Part shown: piece after piece, positions 1-7,733 of the stretch | How the letters are laid out: each line of letters opens with the position of its first letter | How positions within the stretch are numbered: position 1 is the stretch's first letter | NCBI RefSeq assembly: GCF_000805385.1 | Contig: NZ_JTJW01000006.1 | Coordinates: forward strand, 682,001-746,000 | Origin: Mycolicibacterium setense | GTDB taxonomy: Bacteria; Actinomycetota; Actinomycetes; Mycobacteriales; Mycobacteriaceae | Direction: 5' to 3' | Length of the DNA stretch: 64,000 nt | Notes under the pieces: model-generated | Told to the model about the DNA's origin: nothing | Database searches by the model: none | The model's input: only the letters and a program-made list of their open reading frames with translations | Translations under genes and position numbers: made by a program

Positions 1-1
1 C

Positions 2-172
2 GGCGCGGTGACCCTCGACGGTGAGCACCGCGAACTCGTGCACGGCGACGTCATTGCGGTGCCGTCGTGGTGCGAGCACACCTTCAGCGCGTCCAGCGAG
101 CTGACCTTGTTCAGGATGAGTGATCAACCGATCTTTGAGCGCCTCCATCTCAACCGAAGGGTCGCCCGGTGA
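2..172 (+). CDS. Gentisate 1,2-dioxygenase-like cupin (C-terminal end, partial)
   Basis: Only the last 56 codons are in the window; the gene begins upstream. The visible part has the end of a second cupin barrel (GDVIAVPSW, then an LF.MSDQPIFERL tail), the usual ending of gentisate 1,2-dioxygenases, which open gentisate to maleylpyruvate with non-heme iron. The next genes encode an FAH-fold hydrolase and a maleylpyruvate isomerase, which are the following two steps of that pathway and support the call. The stop overlaps the next GTG start by 4 bp, so translation is probably coupled. A 1-hydroxy-2-naphthoate or salicylate dioxygenase of the same cupin family cannot be excluded from the fragment. 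Confidence 0.7.
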   Translation, partial: GAVTLDGEHRELVHGDVIAVPSWCEHTFSASSELTLFRMSDQPIFERLHLNRRVAR

Positions 173-1005
173 AGCTGGCCACCGTCCGTACCCCGTCCGG
201 TACCGTCGCGGTACGCCTCGATGATGACTGCGCTGTCGAGACCGGATACCGCGACGTCGGTGCACTGCTGTCCGAGCCCGATTGGCAGGCAATCGCCTGC
301 GATGCAGGCGGTGCCGCACACCAGCTGGATGGGCTGGACTTCGCACCGCTGATACCCAATCCCGGCAAGATGGTGTGCGTCGGCCTCAACTACCGCTCGC
401 ACATCCTGGAGATGGGACGTGAGCTGCCGCAGTATCCGACCCTGTTCGCCAAGTTCTCCGACGCGTTGATCGGCGCCGACGACGACATCATCATCCCGAC
501 CGCTTCGCAAACACTCGATTGGGAAGCCGAGCTCGGTGTGGTGGTCGGCGCCGCGGTCCGGCACGCCGACACCATCGCCGCGGAGACGGCGATCGCCGGG
601 TACTGCGTTCTCAACGACATCACCGCCCGCGATTGGCAGTACCGCACGGTGGAGTGGTTGCAGGGCAAGAACTTCGAGTCGACCACCCCACTTGGGCCGT
701 ACCTACTGACGGCGGACGCCTTCGACATTTCGTCGGCGACCATCGAGGCTCGCGTCGGTGAGGAGCTCGTTCAATCCGCCAAGCTCAGCGACTTGGTGTT
801 CACGCCCGCGGACCTGGTGTCCTACCTCTCGACGATTTTCACCATGAGGCCCGGAGATGTCATCGCCACGGGAACACCCGGGGGAGTGGGCCATGCGCGT
901 GATCCGCGGCGCTATCTCACCCCCGGCGCCATCGTCACCACGAGCATCACCGGGCTGGGTCAGTGTCGCAACGTCTGCCGGCCGGAGCACGCCCATGCCT
1001 CCTGA
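169..1005 (+). CDS. Fumarylacetoacetate hydrolase family protein, probable fumarylpyruvate hydrolase
   Basis: A 278-residue protein of the FAH fold, which hydrolyses C-C bonds of ring-cleavage products. The N-terminal subdomain leads into the conserved core GLNYRSH near residue 70. The metal-binding acidic residues are seen in WEAELGVVVG and LNDITARDWQ, and the typical ending MRPGDVIATGTPGGVG is present. Placed directly after a gentisate dioxygenase-type cupin and before a maleylpyruvate isomerase, it most likely splits fumarylpyruvate to fumarate and pyruvate. The GTG start overlaps the previous stop (GTGA), the same coupling used throughout this operon. It is one of three FAH paralogues within 6.5 kb; substrates cannot be assigned from sequence alone. 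Confidence 0.85.
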   Translation: MKLATVRTPSGTVAVRLDDDCAVETGYRDVGALLSEPDWQAIACDAGGAAHQLDGLDFAPLIPNPGKMVCVGLNYRSHILEMGRELPQYPTLFAKFSDALIGADDDIIIPTASQTLDWEAELGVVVGAAVRHADTIAAETAIAGYCVLNDITARDWQYRTVEWLQGKNFESTTPLGPYLLTADAFDISSATIEARVGEELVQSAKLSDLVFTPADLVSYLSTIFTMRPGDVIATGTPGGVGHARDPRRYLTPGAIVTTSITGLGQCRNVCRPEHAHAS

Positions 1006-1699
1006 ACGCAGCACCGTCGAGGCGTGGCTGCACGTCGAGACCGAACGCCTGCTGCGTACGGTCGACACCTTCCGGGATCGTGATCTCAGTGAAAACAGCT
1101 CGCTGCCCGGGTGGTCGGTCGGGCACCTGCTGACTCACATCGCACGCAACGCCGATGCGCTGTGCAATCTGTTGTCGTGGGCCCGTACCGGCGTCGAGGC
1201 CCCGATGTACCAGTCCGCACAGCAACGGGAAGACGACATAAAGCTCGGCGCGGTTCGTCCGGCAGAGATCATCGTCACCGACGTTTTGGACAGCGCCGAG
1301 CGGCTGCAATCGGCCGCCACACAGCTTTCCGCAGTGGATTGGGCCAACGAGGTCGTCACCGCGCAGGGACGATCGATCCCCGCCGGGCACGTGCCGTGGC
1401 TGCGGCTACGCGAGGTGGCGCTGCACCACGTCGACTTGGGCGCCCCCATCCAGGAGCTGCCGGCCGAACTTGTCCGCGCGCTGCTGGACAACGTAGTGGC
1501 CTCGACCAGGGGCAAGGCCGACTGGCCGGCGTTGCGGATCGAGGTCGCCGACAGTGATACCGCCGCAGTCGAATTCGGCACCACCGCGAGAGTCACCGGC
1601 GCGCCGGACCAGTTGCTGGCCTGGTTGATCGGGCGTTCTGCCGGCAGCGAACTCACCTCTCCGCCCGCCGGGCTGCCAGCCCTGCCGGCGTGGTTGTGA
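995..1699 (+). CDS. Maleylpyruvate isomerase family protein (mycothiol-dependent type)
   Basis: A 234-residue protein of the DinB/mycothiol maleylpyruvate isomerase fold. The N-terminal helical domain has PGWSVGHLLTHIARNAD, whose histidine is in the metal-binding position of the family, and a second typical stretch, WLRLREVALHHVDLG, follows in the middle. The family isomerises maleylpyruvate to fumarylpyruvate with mycothiol as cofactor, which fits a mycobacterium and the flanking gentisate genes. The ATG at 995 overlaps the upstream gene by 11 bp. A longer frame reaches back to 857, but that part only overlaps the FAH gene and lacks family similarity. Other members of the fold have unrelated roles, so the assignment leans on context. 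Confidence 0.8.
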   Translation: MPPERSTVEAWLHVETERLLRTVDTFRDRDLSENSSLPGWSVGHLLTHIARNADALCNLLSWARTGVEAPMYQSAQQREDDIKLGAVRPAEIIVTDVLDSAERLQSAATQLSAVDWANEVVTAQGRSIPAGHVPWLRLREVALHHVDLGAPIQELPAELVRALLDNVVASTRGKADWPALRIEVADSDTAAVEFGTTARVTGAPDQLLAWLIGRSAGSELTSPPAGLPALPAWL

Positions 1700-1732
1700 A
1701 CCGACCATCACCTACTCGATCGGAGATAAGAA

Positions 1733-2392
1733 TTGAAGATCACCCATTTCGGGCACGCTTGCGTCCTGCTGGAGTTCACCGCATCCGATGTTTCGACCAA
1801 GCCCAGTCGAATCCTGATCGACCCGGGAACATACTCGACGGGCTTCGAGTCGCTGCGCGATCTGGATGCGGTGCTGTTCACCCACGCTCATCCCGACCAC
1901 ATCGATATGAACCGGGTGCCTGCGCTGGTCGAAGCCAATCCCGGCGCGACCGTCGTCGCGGATCAGTCGAGTGCAACCGGGCTCACCGAGCAAGCGGTGT
2001 CCCACCGGGTGGGTGGGCACGGTGACACCGTCACGGCCGGGGATGTCGGTATCGACGTCCTCACCGGGGAGCACGCGGTCATCCACTGCGACATTCCGAA
2101 TATGACCAACAACGGCTACCTGGTCGATGGACACACGCTGCATCCCGGCGACGCCTTCCTCGACGCGCCGGACTCGGTCGAGGTCCTGCTCCTGCCGGTC
2201 GGCGGGCCGTGGATGAAGATCGGCGAAGCCGTCGACTACCTGCGCCGCGTCAATCCACGAGTGGTGATCCCGATTCACCAGTCCGGGCTGGCGCAGGTGC
2301 ACCAGGATCTGCACTACGGCTTGCTGCGCAACCTTGGCCCCGCGCAGTGCGAAGTAGTGGTTCCCGAGCATGGTGTTCCGGTCACCGTCTGA
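1733..2392 (+). CDS. MBL-fold metallo-hydrolase
   Basis: A 219-residue metallo-beta-lactamase-fold protein beginning with THFGHACVLLE. The metal motif HAHPDH (His51, His53, Asp55, His56) binds a dinuclear zinc site in this superfamily, and GHTLHPGDAF follows in the middle. It resembles the small UlaG-like/YfiT-type hydrolases rather than beta-lactamases. The TTG start is supported by GGAG seven bases upstream. Lying inside an aromatic ring-cleavage operon that has no alpha/beta-fold C-C hydrolase, it may hydrolyse a ring-cleavage product or lactone, but this is inference from position only. Confidence 0.8.
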   Translation: MKITHFGHACVLLEFTASDVSTKPSRILIDPGTYSTGFESLRDLDAVLFTHAHPDHIDMNRVPALVEANPGATVVADQSSATGLTEQAVSHRVGGHGDTVTAGDVGIDVLTGEHAVIHCDIPNMTNNGYLVDGHTLHPGDAFLDAPDSVEVLLLPVGGPWMKIGEAVDYLRRVNPRVVIPIHQSGLAQVHQDLHYGLLRNLGPAQCEVVVPEHGVPVTV

Positions 2393-2431
2393 ACCCGTAG
2401 CCCACCACAACGTTCGTTCAGGAGTCAGCAC

Positions 2432-3355
2432 ATGATTTTGACCAGTTTCCGCCACCCGGGCCTGGGCTCGGCCGTCGGGGCGCGGATCTCGGACACCGAA
2501 CTCGTCGACTTGAGTCCGCTGACTCCGGACGGCACGGCAGGCTTCAGCGCAATGCGCCGCCTCCTCCGTGCCACTGAGGGGCGGCCGACTTTCACCGTGG
2601 CCGAACTCGACGGATTGCCCAGGGTCCGCATCGAGGATGTCGTTGTTGAACCCGTCGTGCCGGACCCGACCAAAGTGGTTGCCGCACCGGTCAATTACCG
2701 CGACCACCAAGAGGAAATGGCAGAAGACTACGGTATCGAAGCGCTGGGTGTGTTCCTCAAGGCTCCGTCTTCGGTGCTTGGGCATGGCGGCGTTGTCCAA
2801 CTGCCGTACACGGACCGCCGTTTCGACCAGGAGGGCGAGTTGGCCGCGGTCATCGGACGGACCGCGCGCTTCGTACCTGTCGACGAGGCGCTCAATGTGG
2901 TTGCGGGCTATACATGTTGTCTGGATATCACGATGCGGGGTGGTGAAGACCGGTCCACCCGCAAGTCGTTCGACACCTTCACCCCGGTGGGCCCCTACCT
3001 GGTCACCGCCGACGAGATAGACGATGTGTCCAAGTTGCAGCTTCGGACGACGGTGAACGGGACGCTGCGGCAGGACACCGACATTGCCGATCTCATCTGG
3101 GACGTACCTCGATTGGTGAGCTATGCCTCATCTGTGATGACCCTGTATCCGGGGGATATCGTCACCACCGGGACGCCGGCCGGGATCGGACAGATCGGGG
3201 ACGGCGACGTCGTCAGTGTCGATATCGATCAGGTTGGCATGCTGTCGGTATCGGTGAGTGCCAGGGGCGCGGTGGCTTGTCCCACCCGCGGCGCGCAACG
3301 TGGGCCGAAACCGCCCAGCGAGGTCACACCGGTACGTCGTCGTGACCACGAGTAG
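2432..3355 (+). CDS. Fumarylacetoacetate hydrolase family protein (second copy)
   Basis: A 307-residue FAH-fold hydrolase. It has a longer N-terminal domain than the first copy (FRHPGLGSAVGARI), then NYRDHQEEM, the acidic metal ligands in DQEGELAAVIG and CLDITMRGGEDRS, and the ending LYPGDIVTTGTPAGIG. The ATG follows a CAGGAG ribosome-binding site. The divergence from the flanking copies suggests a different substrate, for example an acylpyruvate or 2-hydroxymuconate-type acid. About 30 residues after the GTPAGIG motif form a basic low-complexity tail that is not typical of the fold. Confidence 0.82.
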   Translation: MILTSFRHPGLGSAVGARISDTELVDLSPLTPDGTAGFSAMRRLLRATEGRPTFTVAELDGLPRVRIEDVVVEPVVPDPTKVVAAPVNYRDHQEEMAEDYGIEALGVFLKAPSSVLGHGGVVQLPYTDRRFDQEGELAAVIGRTARFVPVDEALNVVAGYTCCLDITMRGGEDRSTRKSFDTFTPVGPYLVTADEIDDVSKLQLRTTVNGTLRQDTDIADLIWDVPRLVSYASSVMTLYPGDIVTTGTPAGIGQIGDGDVVSVDIDQVGMLSVSVSARGAVACPTRGAQRGPKPPSEVTPVRRRDHE

Positions 3356-3388
3356 TCCGATGTCTCTGCGCCATTCGGTCGTGGGCTG

Positions 3389-3859
3389 ATGACGGCGCTT
3401 GGTGTGTCCGGTGTCGTCGGGGCCTGGATCATGCTGGTGGCCGGCGGGCTCTTCGGTGGTGGCGTCCTGCTCGTCGCTCTGGAACGGGTCAATCAGTGGC
3501 AGCGGATGCCGGTCGAGCAATACGCCGTCGATTTTCGGCGCAGCCTGTACCGTCTCGACCCATTGCTGCCGATTCTCGGCAGTCTCGCCGCCGCGGGCGC
3601 GGCGGCATACGCTTTCGCCGTCGACGGACGACCGGCGGTGTTGGCGGCGATCGGGATTGGCACGGTCGCGGTCATCATCGTCGGATCGGTGCTGATCGCC
3701 GAGCCGATCAACTCCAAATTTCGCCGACTGCCGGAGGGTAGCGTACCTGCAGATGTGAACCGGATTCGCTTGCGTTGGAGGCGATTCCACTACATCCGCA
3801 CGGCGGCCGCGCTCCTTGCGCTCGGCAGCTTCGCGGCGGCTGCCATAGGTGGGGGATGA
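3389..3859 (+). CDS. DUF1772-family integral membrane protein
   Basis: A 156-residue hydrophobic protein with four likely transmembrane helices (about residues 4-28, 52-70, 78-98 and 134-154). The polar segment PINSKFRRLP and the W-x-RFHYIRTAAALLA ending are characteristic of the DUF1772 family. Fungal relatives such as anthrone oxygenases act on polycyclic aromatics; bacterial members have no settled role. It lies 33 bp after the second FAH gene and just before the promoter of the FAD hydroxylase, so it is probably the last gene of the first transcript. A part in substrate oxidation or membrane handling is possible but unproven. Confidence 0.65.
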   Translation: MTALGVSGVVGAWIMLVAGGLFGGGVLLVALERVNQWQRMPVEQYAVDFRRSLYRLDPLLPILGSLAAAGAAAYAFAVDGRPAVLAAIGIGTVAVIIVGSVLIAEPINSKFRRLPEGSVPADVNRIRLRWRRFHYIRTAAALLALGSFAAAAIGGG

Positions 3860-3879
3860 ACGAACCCATGTCGGAATTC

Positions 3880-3908
3880 TTGACATGTGGTCGTCGTCAC
3901 GCCAGAGT
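3880..3908 (+). promoter_or_regulatory. Promoter of the FAD hydroxylase unit, twin of the mce promoter
   Basis: TTGACA at 3880-3885, a 17-bp spacer and CAGAGT at 3903-3908. The same 29-bp block occurs before the mce operon at 8589-8617 with 22 of 29 positions identical, including the GTG...GTCAC core in the spacer. The -10 match is weak against TANNNT, but the conserved pair and the perfect -35 support it. Confidence 0.55.
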
Positions 3909-3915
3909 GGATGAT

Positions 3916-3931
3916 ATTCAGCATGATGAAT
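3916..3931. promoter_or_regulatory. Operator O1, putative GntR-binding palindrome
   Basis: ATTCAGCATGATGAAT, palindromic at 14 of 16 positions, starting 7 bp after the -10 element, where a repressor would block initiation. Copies lie at 8560-8575 and 8634-8649, and the 15-mer ATGATGAATAATGGT (3923-3937) recurs exactly on the other strand at 8554-8568. The site is nested in a wider inverted repeat, ATATTCA (3914-3920) and TGAATAT (3937-3943). Confidence 0.6.
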
Positions 3932-3970
3932 AATGGTGAATATGCTGACCCGGTTCAGAAAGCGAAGGAT

Positions 3971-5572
3971 ATGGGGTATCCGCAACGCAGTGGTCCCGAC
4001 GTGGTCATCGTCGGTGCGGGACCCGTCGGTCTTTCCCTGGCCCGCTTGCTCGGTCTTCGGGGGCATCAGATCCTGATACTGGAGCGGTGGGCCGAACCGT
4101 ACCCGCTGCCGCGGGCGGTGCATTTCGACGACGAGATCGGTCGGGTGTTGCAGTCGATGGGGCTGGCCGATCAAGTACGGGCGATCTCGGCAGCCGTTCC
4201 GGATCACTACGAATGGCGTAACGCTGCCGGTGAACCGCTGTTGCGCATCGACTGGTCGGGCACGGGTCCATGTGGTTGGCCAACCGCCAGTTTCTTCTCC
4301 CAGCCGCAACTCGAGGAGCTGTTGGCCACCGCGGCAACGGCGATGCCCAACGTGACATTGCGCCGGGGTGCCGACGTCGTCGGCATCGAGGACCGCGGTG
4401 AGGACGTGGCGGTCACCTTCCACGCCGAACGACAGCCGGAAACAGTGAACACCCGCTACGTCGTCGGCTGCGATGGCGCGAACAGCTTTGTGCGGGAACA
4501 GATGGACGTCACCGTCCACGACCTCGGATTCTACTTCGACTGGCTGATCGTCGACACCGTGCCGCTGGATGACGTCGACTGGTCGCCGCAGAACTGGCAG
4601 CTGTGTGATCCGGCCAGACCCACGACCCTGGTGTCCGGTGGGCCCGGACGTCGCCGTTGGGAGTTCATGCGACTTCCCGGGGAGACCCGCGAAGAGCTGA
4701 ACACCGCCGAGCGCGCTTGGCAACTGCTGGAGCCATGGGGACGAACGCCGGAGAACACCGAGCTGGAACGACACGCCGTCTACACGTTCGCCGCGCGCTG
4801 GGCCGAGCAGTGGAATCGCGGGCGTCTGCTACTCGCCGGCGACGCAGCCCATCTGATGCCGCCGTTCGCCGGTCAAGGTATGTGTTCGGGACTGCGCGAC
4901 GCGGCCAACCTGTCCTGGAAGCTTGACCGTGTGCTGCGGGGGATTTCGGACGCGGCACTGCTTGATTCGTACACCAGCGAGCGCAGCGTCCACCTCCAGC
5001 ACGCCATTGCCATGTCGGTTGAGCTCGGCCGCGTCATCTGTGTCCTCGACGATCAGCAGGCAGCTGAACGCGATGCCCGGATGATCGCCGGCGAAGCCGA
5101 TCCCGCACGCGTCCTGCCTGTTTCTGTGCTGCCGGTGCTCGGTGCCGGTGTCACCGCGGAATCCGTTGACGTACCGCGACTTCGTGGAACGCTTGCGCCG
5201 CAATTCCGAGTCCGGTGTCGCGGGAAGGATGCGCCGTTCGACGAGGCGGCCGGCTACGGTGCGGTCCTGCTGGTCCTCGGTGGTGGGACCCCGGCCGTCG
5301 ATCCGGGTGCCGCCGATCCGGACGGACTCCGCATCCTGACCGTTGCCGCCGATGGTGATCCCGACCTCGATGATTCGACCGGCGGCTGGACACGCTGGCT
5401 CGAATCACATGGAGTCACAGCAGTTCTCATCCGTCCGGACCGCTACATTTTCGGCGCGGCGGCCGTCCCGGAAGCCATTCCCGCGCTGATCGATCAGTAC
5501 CACAACCGAATTCATTCCACCGTCGGACATACCCCCGCTCCGTGGTCGCCGTCGGCGGCCACGGCGATGTGA
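3971..5572 (+). CDS. FAD-dependent aromatic hydroxylase, MhpA/PheA-like
   Basis: A class A flavoprotein monooxygenase of about 533 residues. It has the N-terminal FAD-binding VIVGAGPVGLSLARLLG, a CDGANS (DG) motif, and LLAGDAAHLMPPFAGQGMCSGLRD (GD motif, here the key part is GDAAHLMPP). These enzymes hydroxylate phenolic rings using NAD(P)H and oxygen; 3-(3-hydroxyphenyl)propionate hydroxylase is the closest type I recognise. The open frame extends back to a GTG at 3887, but that lies two bases after the TTGACA box and the next in-frame ATGs (3923, 3926) lie inside the operator. The ATG at 3971 is therefore preferred; it falls just before the Rossmann strand. It heads a unit with an FAH hydrolase and an extradiol dioxygenase. 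Confidence 0.85.
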   Translation: MGYPQRSGPDVVIVGAGPVGLSLARLLGLRGHQILILERWAEPYPLPRAVHFDDEIGRVLQSMGLADQVRAISAAVPDHYEWRNAAGEPLLRIDWSGTGPCGWPTASFFSQPQLEELLATAATAMPNVTLRRGADVVGIEDRGEDVAVTFHAERQPETVNTRYVVGCDGANSFVREQMDVTVHDLGFYFDWLIVDTVPLDDVDWSPQNWQLCDPARPTTLVSGGPGRRRWEFMRLPGETREELNTAERAWQLLEPWGRTPENTELERHAVYTFAARWAEQWNRGRLLLAGDAAHLMPPFAGQGMCSGLRDAANLSWKLDRVLRGISDAALLDSYTSERSVHLQHAIAMSVELGRVICVLDDQQAAERDARMIAGEADPARVLPVSVLPVLGAGVTAESVDVPRLRGTLAPQFRVRCRGKDAPFDEAAGYGAVLLVLGGGTPAVDPGAADPDGLRILTVAADGDPDLDDSTGGWTRWLESHGVTAVLIRPDRYIFGAAAVPEAIPALIDQYHNRIHSTVGHTPAPWSPSAATAM

Positions 5573-5600
5573 CGACTCAACCCAGGAGGACGACAACCCC

Positions 5601-6476
5601 ATGCGTATTGCCAATCTCGACAACCGCGCCGCCCTTGTCACCGGGCGTGCCGGCGAGGAGCGGGCGATCGACATCGCCACGGCCTCAGGTGGTCGGTTCA
5701 CTTCCGACCTTCCCGCGTTGTACCAGGTGTGGGACGAGTTCGTCTCTTGGGCCGATACTTTCGACGCGACGACAGCTGACGTCGTCGCGGTGGACCGGGC
5801 GCAGCTCGGTGCGCCCTCGCCGGTGCCGCGGCAGGTGTTCGCGATCGGACTGAATTACAGCGAGCATGCCGAGGAGTCGGGGTTCGACGCACCGACGGAT
5901 CTACCGCCGGTCTTCGCCAAGTACGTCTCGAGCTTCTCGGGGCCCGACAGCACCGTGGTCATCCCGGACGGCGGTAATGTCGACTGGGAAGCCGAGTTGG
6001 TGGTGGTCATCGGCCGTGAGGCACGCAGGGTGGCCGAGACAGACGGTTGGTCCCACATCGCCGGGCTCACCGCAGGCCAGGACATCTCCGAACGCATCTC
6101 GCAATTACGCGGCCCGGCAGCACAATTCGGTCTCGGAAAGTCGTTCGCGGGCTTTTCGCCGCAAGGGCCGTGGCTGGTCACACCGGATGAGTTCGACAAC
6201 CCCGATGACCTCGAGCTCGGCTGCTCGCTCGACGGTGAGGAGATGCAGAAGGGCCGGACCCGGGACCTGATCTTCTCGGTGCCCAAACTCATCGCGAGCC
6301 TGTCCGAGACCGTGACGCTGTACCCGGGCGACGTGATCTTCACCGGTACGCCGTCCGGCGTGGGCGTCGGCCGTGAACCGCAGCGCTTCATCCAGCCCGG
6401 TCAGCGGCTCGACACCTGGATCGAGGGCATCGGCGAGCTTCATCAGACCTTCATCGCCGACCCGCACACGAAGTAG
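5601..6476 (+). CDS. Fumarylacetoacetate hydrolase family protein (third copy)
   Basis: A 291-residue FAH-fold enzyme with GLNYSEHAEESG, metal-binding acids in DWEAELVVVIG and GQDISER, and the ending LYPGDVIFTGTPSGVG. A CAGGAGG Shine-Dalgarno precedes the ATG. It lies 28 bp after the aromatic hydroxylase and 7 bp before the extradiol dioxygenase, so the three form one unit. The likely role is hydration or hydrolysis of the meta-cleavage product, such as a 2-hydroxypentadienoate hydratase or acylpyruvase activity. The N-terminal third differs from the other two copies, which suggests old divergence rather than recent duplication. Confidence 0.83.
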   Translation: MRIANLDNRAALVTGRAGEERAIDIATASGGRFTSDLPALYQVWDEFVSWADTFDATTADVVAVDRAQLGAPSPVPRQVFAIGLNYSEHAEESGFDAPTDLPPVFAKYVSSFSGPDSTVVIPDGGNVDWEAELVVVIGREARRVAETDGWSHIAGLTAGQDISERISQLRGPAAQFGLGKSFAGFSPQGPWLVTPDEFDNPDDLELGCSLDGEEMQKGRTRDLIFSVPKLIASLSETVTLYPGDVIFTGTPSGVGVGREPQRFIQPGQRLDTWIEGIGELHQTFIADPHTK

Positions 6477-6483
6477 GACCATC

Positions 6484-7413
6484 ATGGCACTGCACGGACT
6501 GGGCAAGGTCACCATCGGTGTGCCCAATGTCGCCGAAACCATCGACTACTACCGGGAATTCGGCCTGGCGCATTGCGGCGACGGGGTGTTCGCCACCCGT
6601 TATGGCGGTGAGCAGCTTGAGATCGTGCATGCCCCGCTGCGTCGGTTGGTGCAGCTGACGGTTGCCGCCGACGACCAGGATGACATCGCTGCCATCGCAA
6701 GCCGACTGGAGAAGGCCGGAGTTCCCGTTGAATACGACGGCGCAACTCTGCGTGCCACCGAGTCGGTCACCGGCACCGTGGTCTGTGTCGCCGTGCGGCC
6801 GCGGATCGTCGTCGAACCGCCGATCCGGCCGACTCCGTACAACGGTCCCGGCCGGATCGACCGCTGGGGGCGCGCACCGTTCATCGCCCGAACCGGGCCC
6901 GTGCAGCCGGGCAAGCTCGGCCACGCGGTGCTGGGCAGCACTGACGTGCAGGCCACCATGAAGTTCTTCACCGAAGGCCTCGGCTTCAAGGTCAGCGACT
7001 ACATGGCGGACCGGGCTGTCTTCCTTCGCTGCTCGGTCGAGCACCACAACGTTCTGGTGATGGCGGCGCCGGTCAACTTCATGCACCACACCAGTTGGCA
7101 GGTCGACGACATCGACGAGGTCGGGCGCGGTGCGCAGGCGATGCTGGAAGGCCACCCGGAACGGCACATCTGGGGCTTGGGTCGGCACTATGCCGGAGCC
7201 AACTTCTTCTGGTATCTCAAGGATCCGGCGGGCAACTTCTCCGAGTACTACTCCGACATGGATACGATCCCGGAGGACGAGCTGTGGAGTCCCGACGTCA
7301 TGCACGGTGCGCAGGGCCTGTACGCCTGGGGACCGCCGCCGCCGGCGTCGTTCCTGGAACCCGAAGATCTGGCCGCCCTCATGGTCGGTGCCCACTCGGC
7401 ACGTGCTCGGTGA
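6484..7413 (+). CDS. Two-domain VOC extradiol dioxygenase (catechol 2,3-dioxygenase type)
   Basis: A 309-residue type I extradiol dioxygenase with two vicinal-oxygen-chelate domains. Probable iron ligands are His147 (KLGHAVLG), His201 or His202 (FMHHTSW) and Glu254 (NFSEYYSDMD), spaced as in BphC-like enzymes. The reaction would be meta-cleavage of a catechol, presumably made by the upstream FAD hydroxylase. The N-terminal domain lacks the metal triad, as usual. The start at ATG 6484 is chosen because it begins the first VOC strand; an upstream extension of the frame overlaps the FAH gene. All three ligands are present, so activity is expected. Confidence 0.85.
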   Translation: MALHGLGKVTIGVPNVAETIDYYREFGLAHCGDGVFATRYGGEQLEIVHAPLRRLVQLTVAADDQDDIAAIASRLEKAGVPVEYDGATLRATESVTGTVVCVAVRPRIVVEPPIRPTPYNGPGRIDRWGRAPFIARTGPVQPGKLGHAVLGSTDVQATMKFFTEGLGFKVSDYMADRAVFLRCSVEHHNVLVMAAPVNFMHHTSWQVDDIDEVGRGAQAMLEGHPERHIWGLGRHYAGANFFWYLKDPAGNFSEYYSDMDTIPEDELWSPDVMHGAQGLYAWGPPPPASFLEPEDLAALMVGAHSARAR

Positions 7414-7424
7414 AAGGCCCCGCA

Positions 7425-7727
7425 ATGTCGGTCTGTCACGTCGTCACCTTCACCTTCAAACCCGGTACACCCGATGCCGCAATCGCGAAACTGGGTGCGG
7501 CGCTGGACGGTCTGGCCATCCGGTCGGGTGCAACCAGCTATCGGCATGGTCGCGATCTGCAGCGCCGTGTTGGCAACGCCGACTATTCCGTCACCGCGCT
7601 GTTCGACGACTACGACAGCTTCACCACCTACCTGGAATCGCCGGAGCATCTCGGTATCGTTTCGGAACTGCTTGCGCCGCATCTGGAAAGCCGGTCGGCA
7701 GTGCAGTTCGCAGTGCGCGGTCGGTGA
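7425..7727 (+). CDS. Dabb (stress-responsive A/B barrel) domain protein
   Basis: A 100-residue ferredoxin-like alpha/beta barrel protein of the Dabb family (VCHVVTFTFKPGT at the start, YSVTALFDDYDSFTTYLESPEH in the middle). Members are small dimers found in aromatic and polyketide pathways, where some catalyse cyclisation or decarboxylation and others have no known role. The ATG at 7425 lies 11 bp after the extradiol dioxygenase stop, so it is the last gene of the catabolic unit. The convergent gntR gene ends six bases downstream. The function is unassigned. Confidence 0.7.
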   Translation: MSVCHVVTFTFKPGTPDAAIAKLGAALDGLAIRSGATSYRHGRDLQRRVGNADYSVTALFDDYDSFTTYLESPEHLGIVSELLAPHLESRSAVQFAVRGR

Positions 7728-7733
7728 GCGGCG

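Noticed and set aside
3128..4774. 548-codon open frame on the minus strand
   Set aside because: It is antisense to the second FAH, DUF1772 and hydroxylase genes, which carry clear motifs. The frame has no domain and reflects high G+C codon bias.
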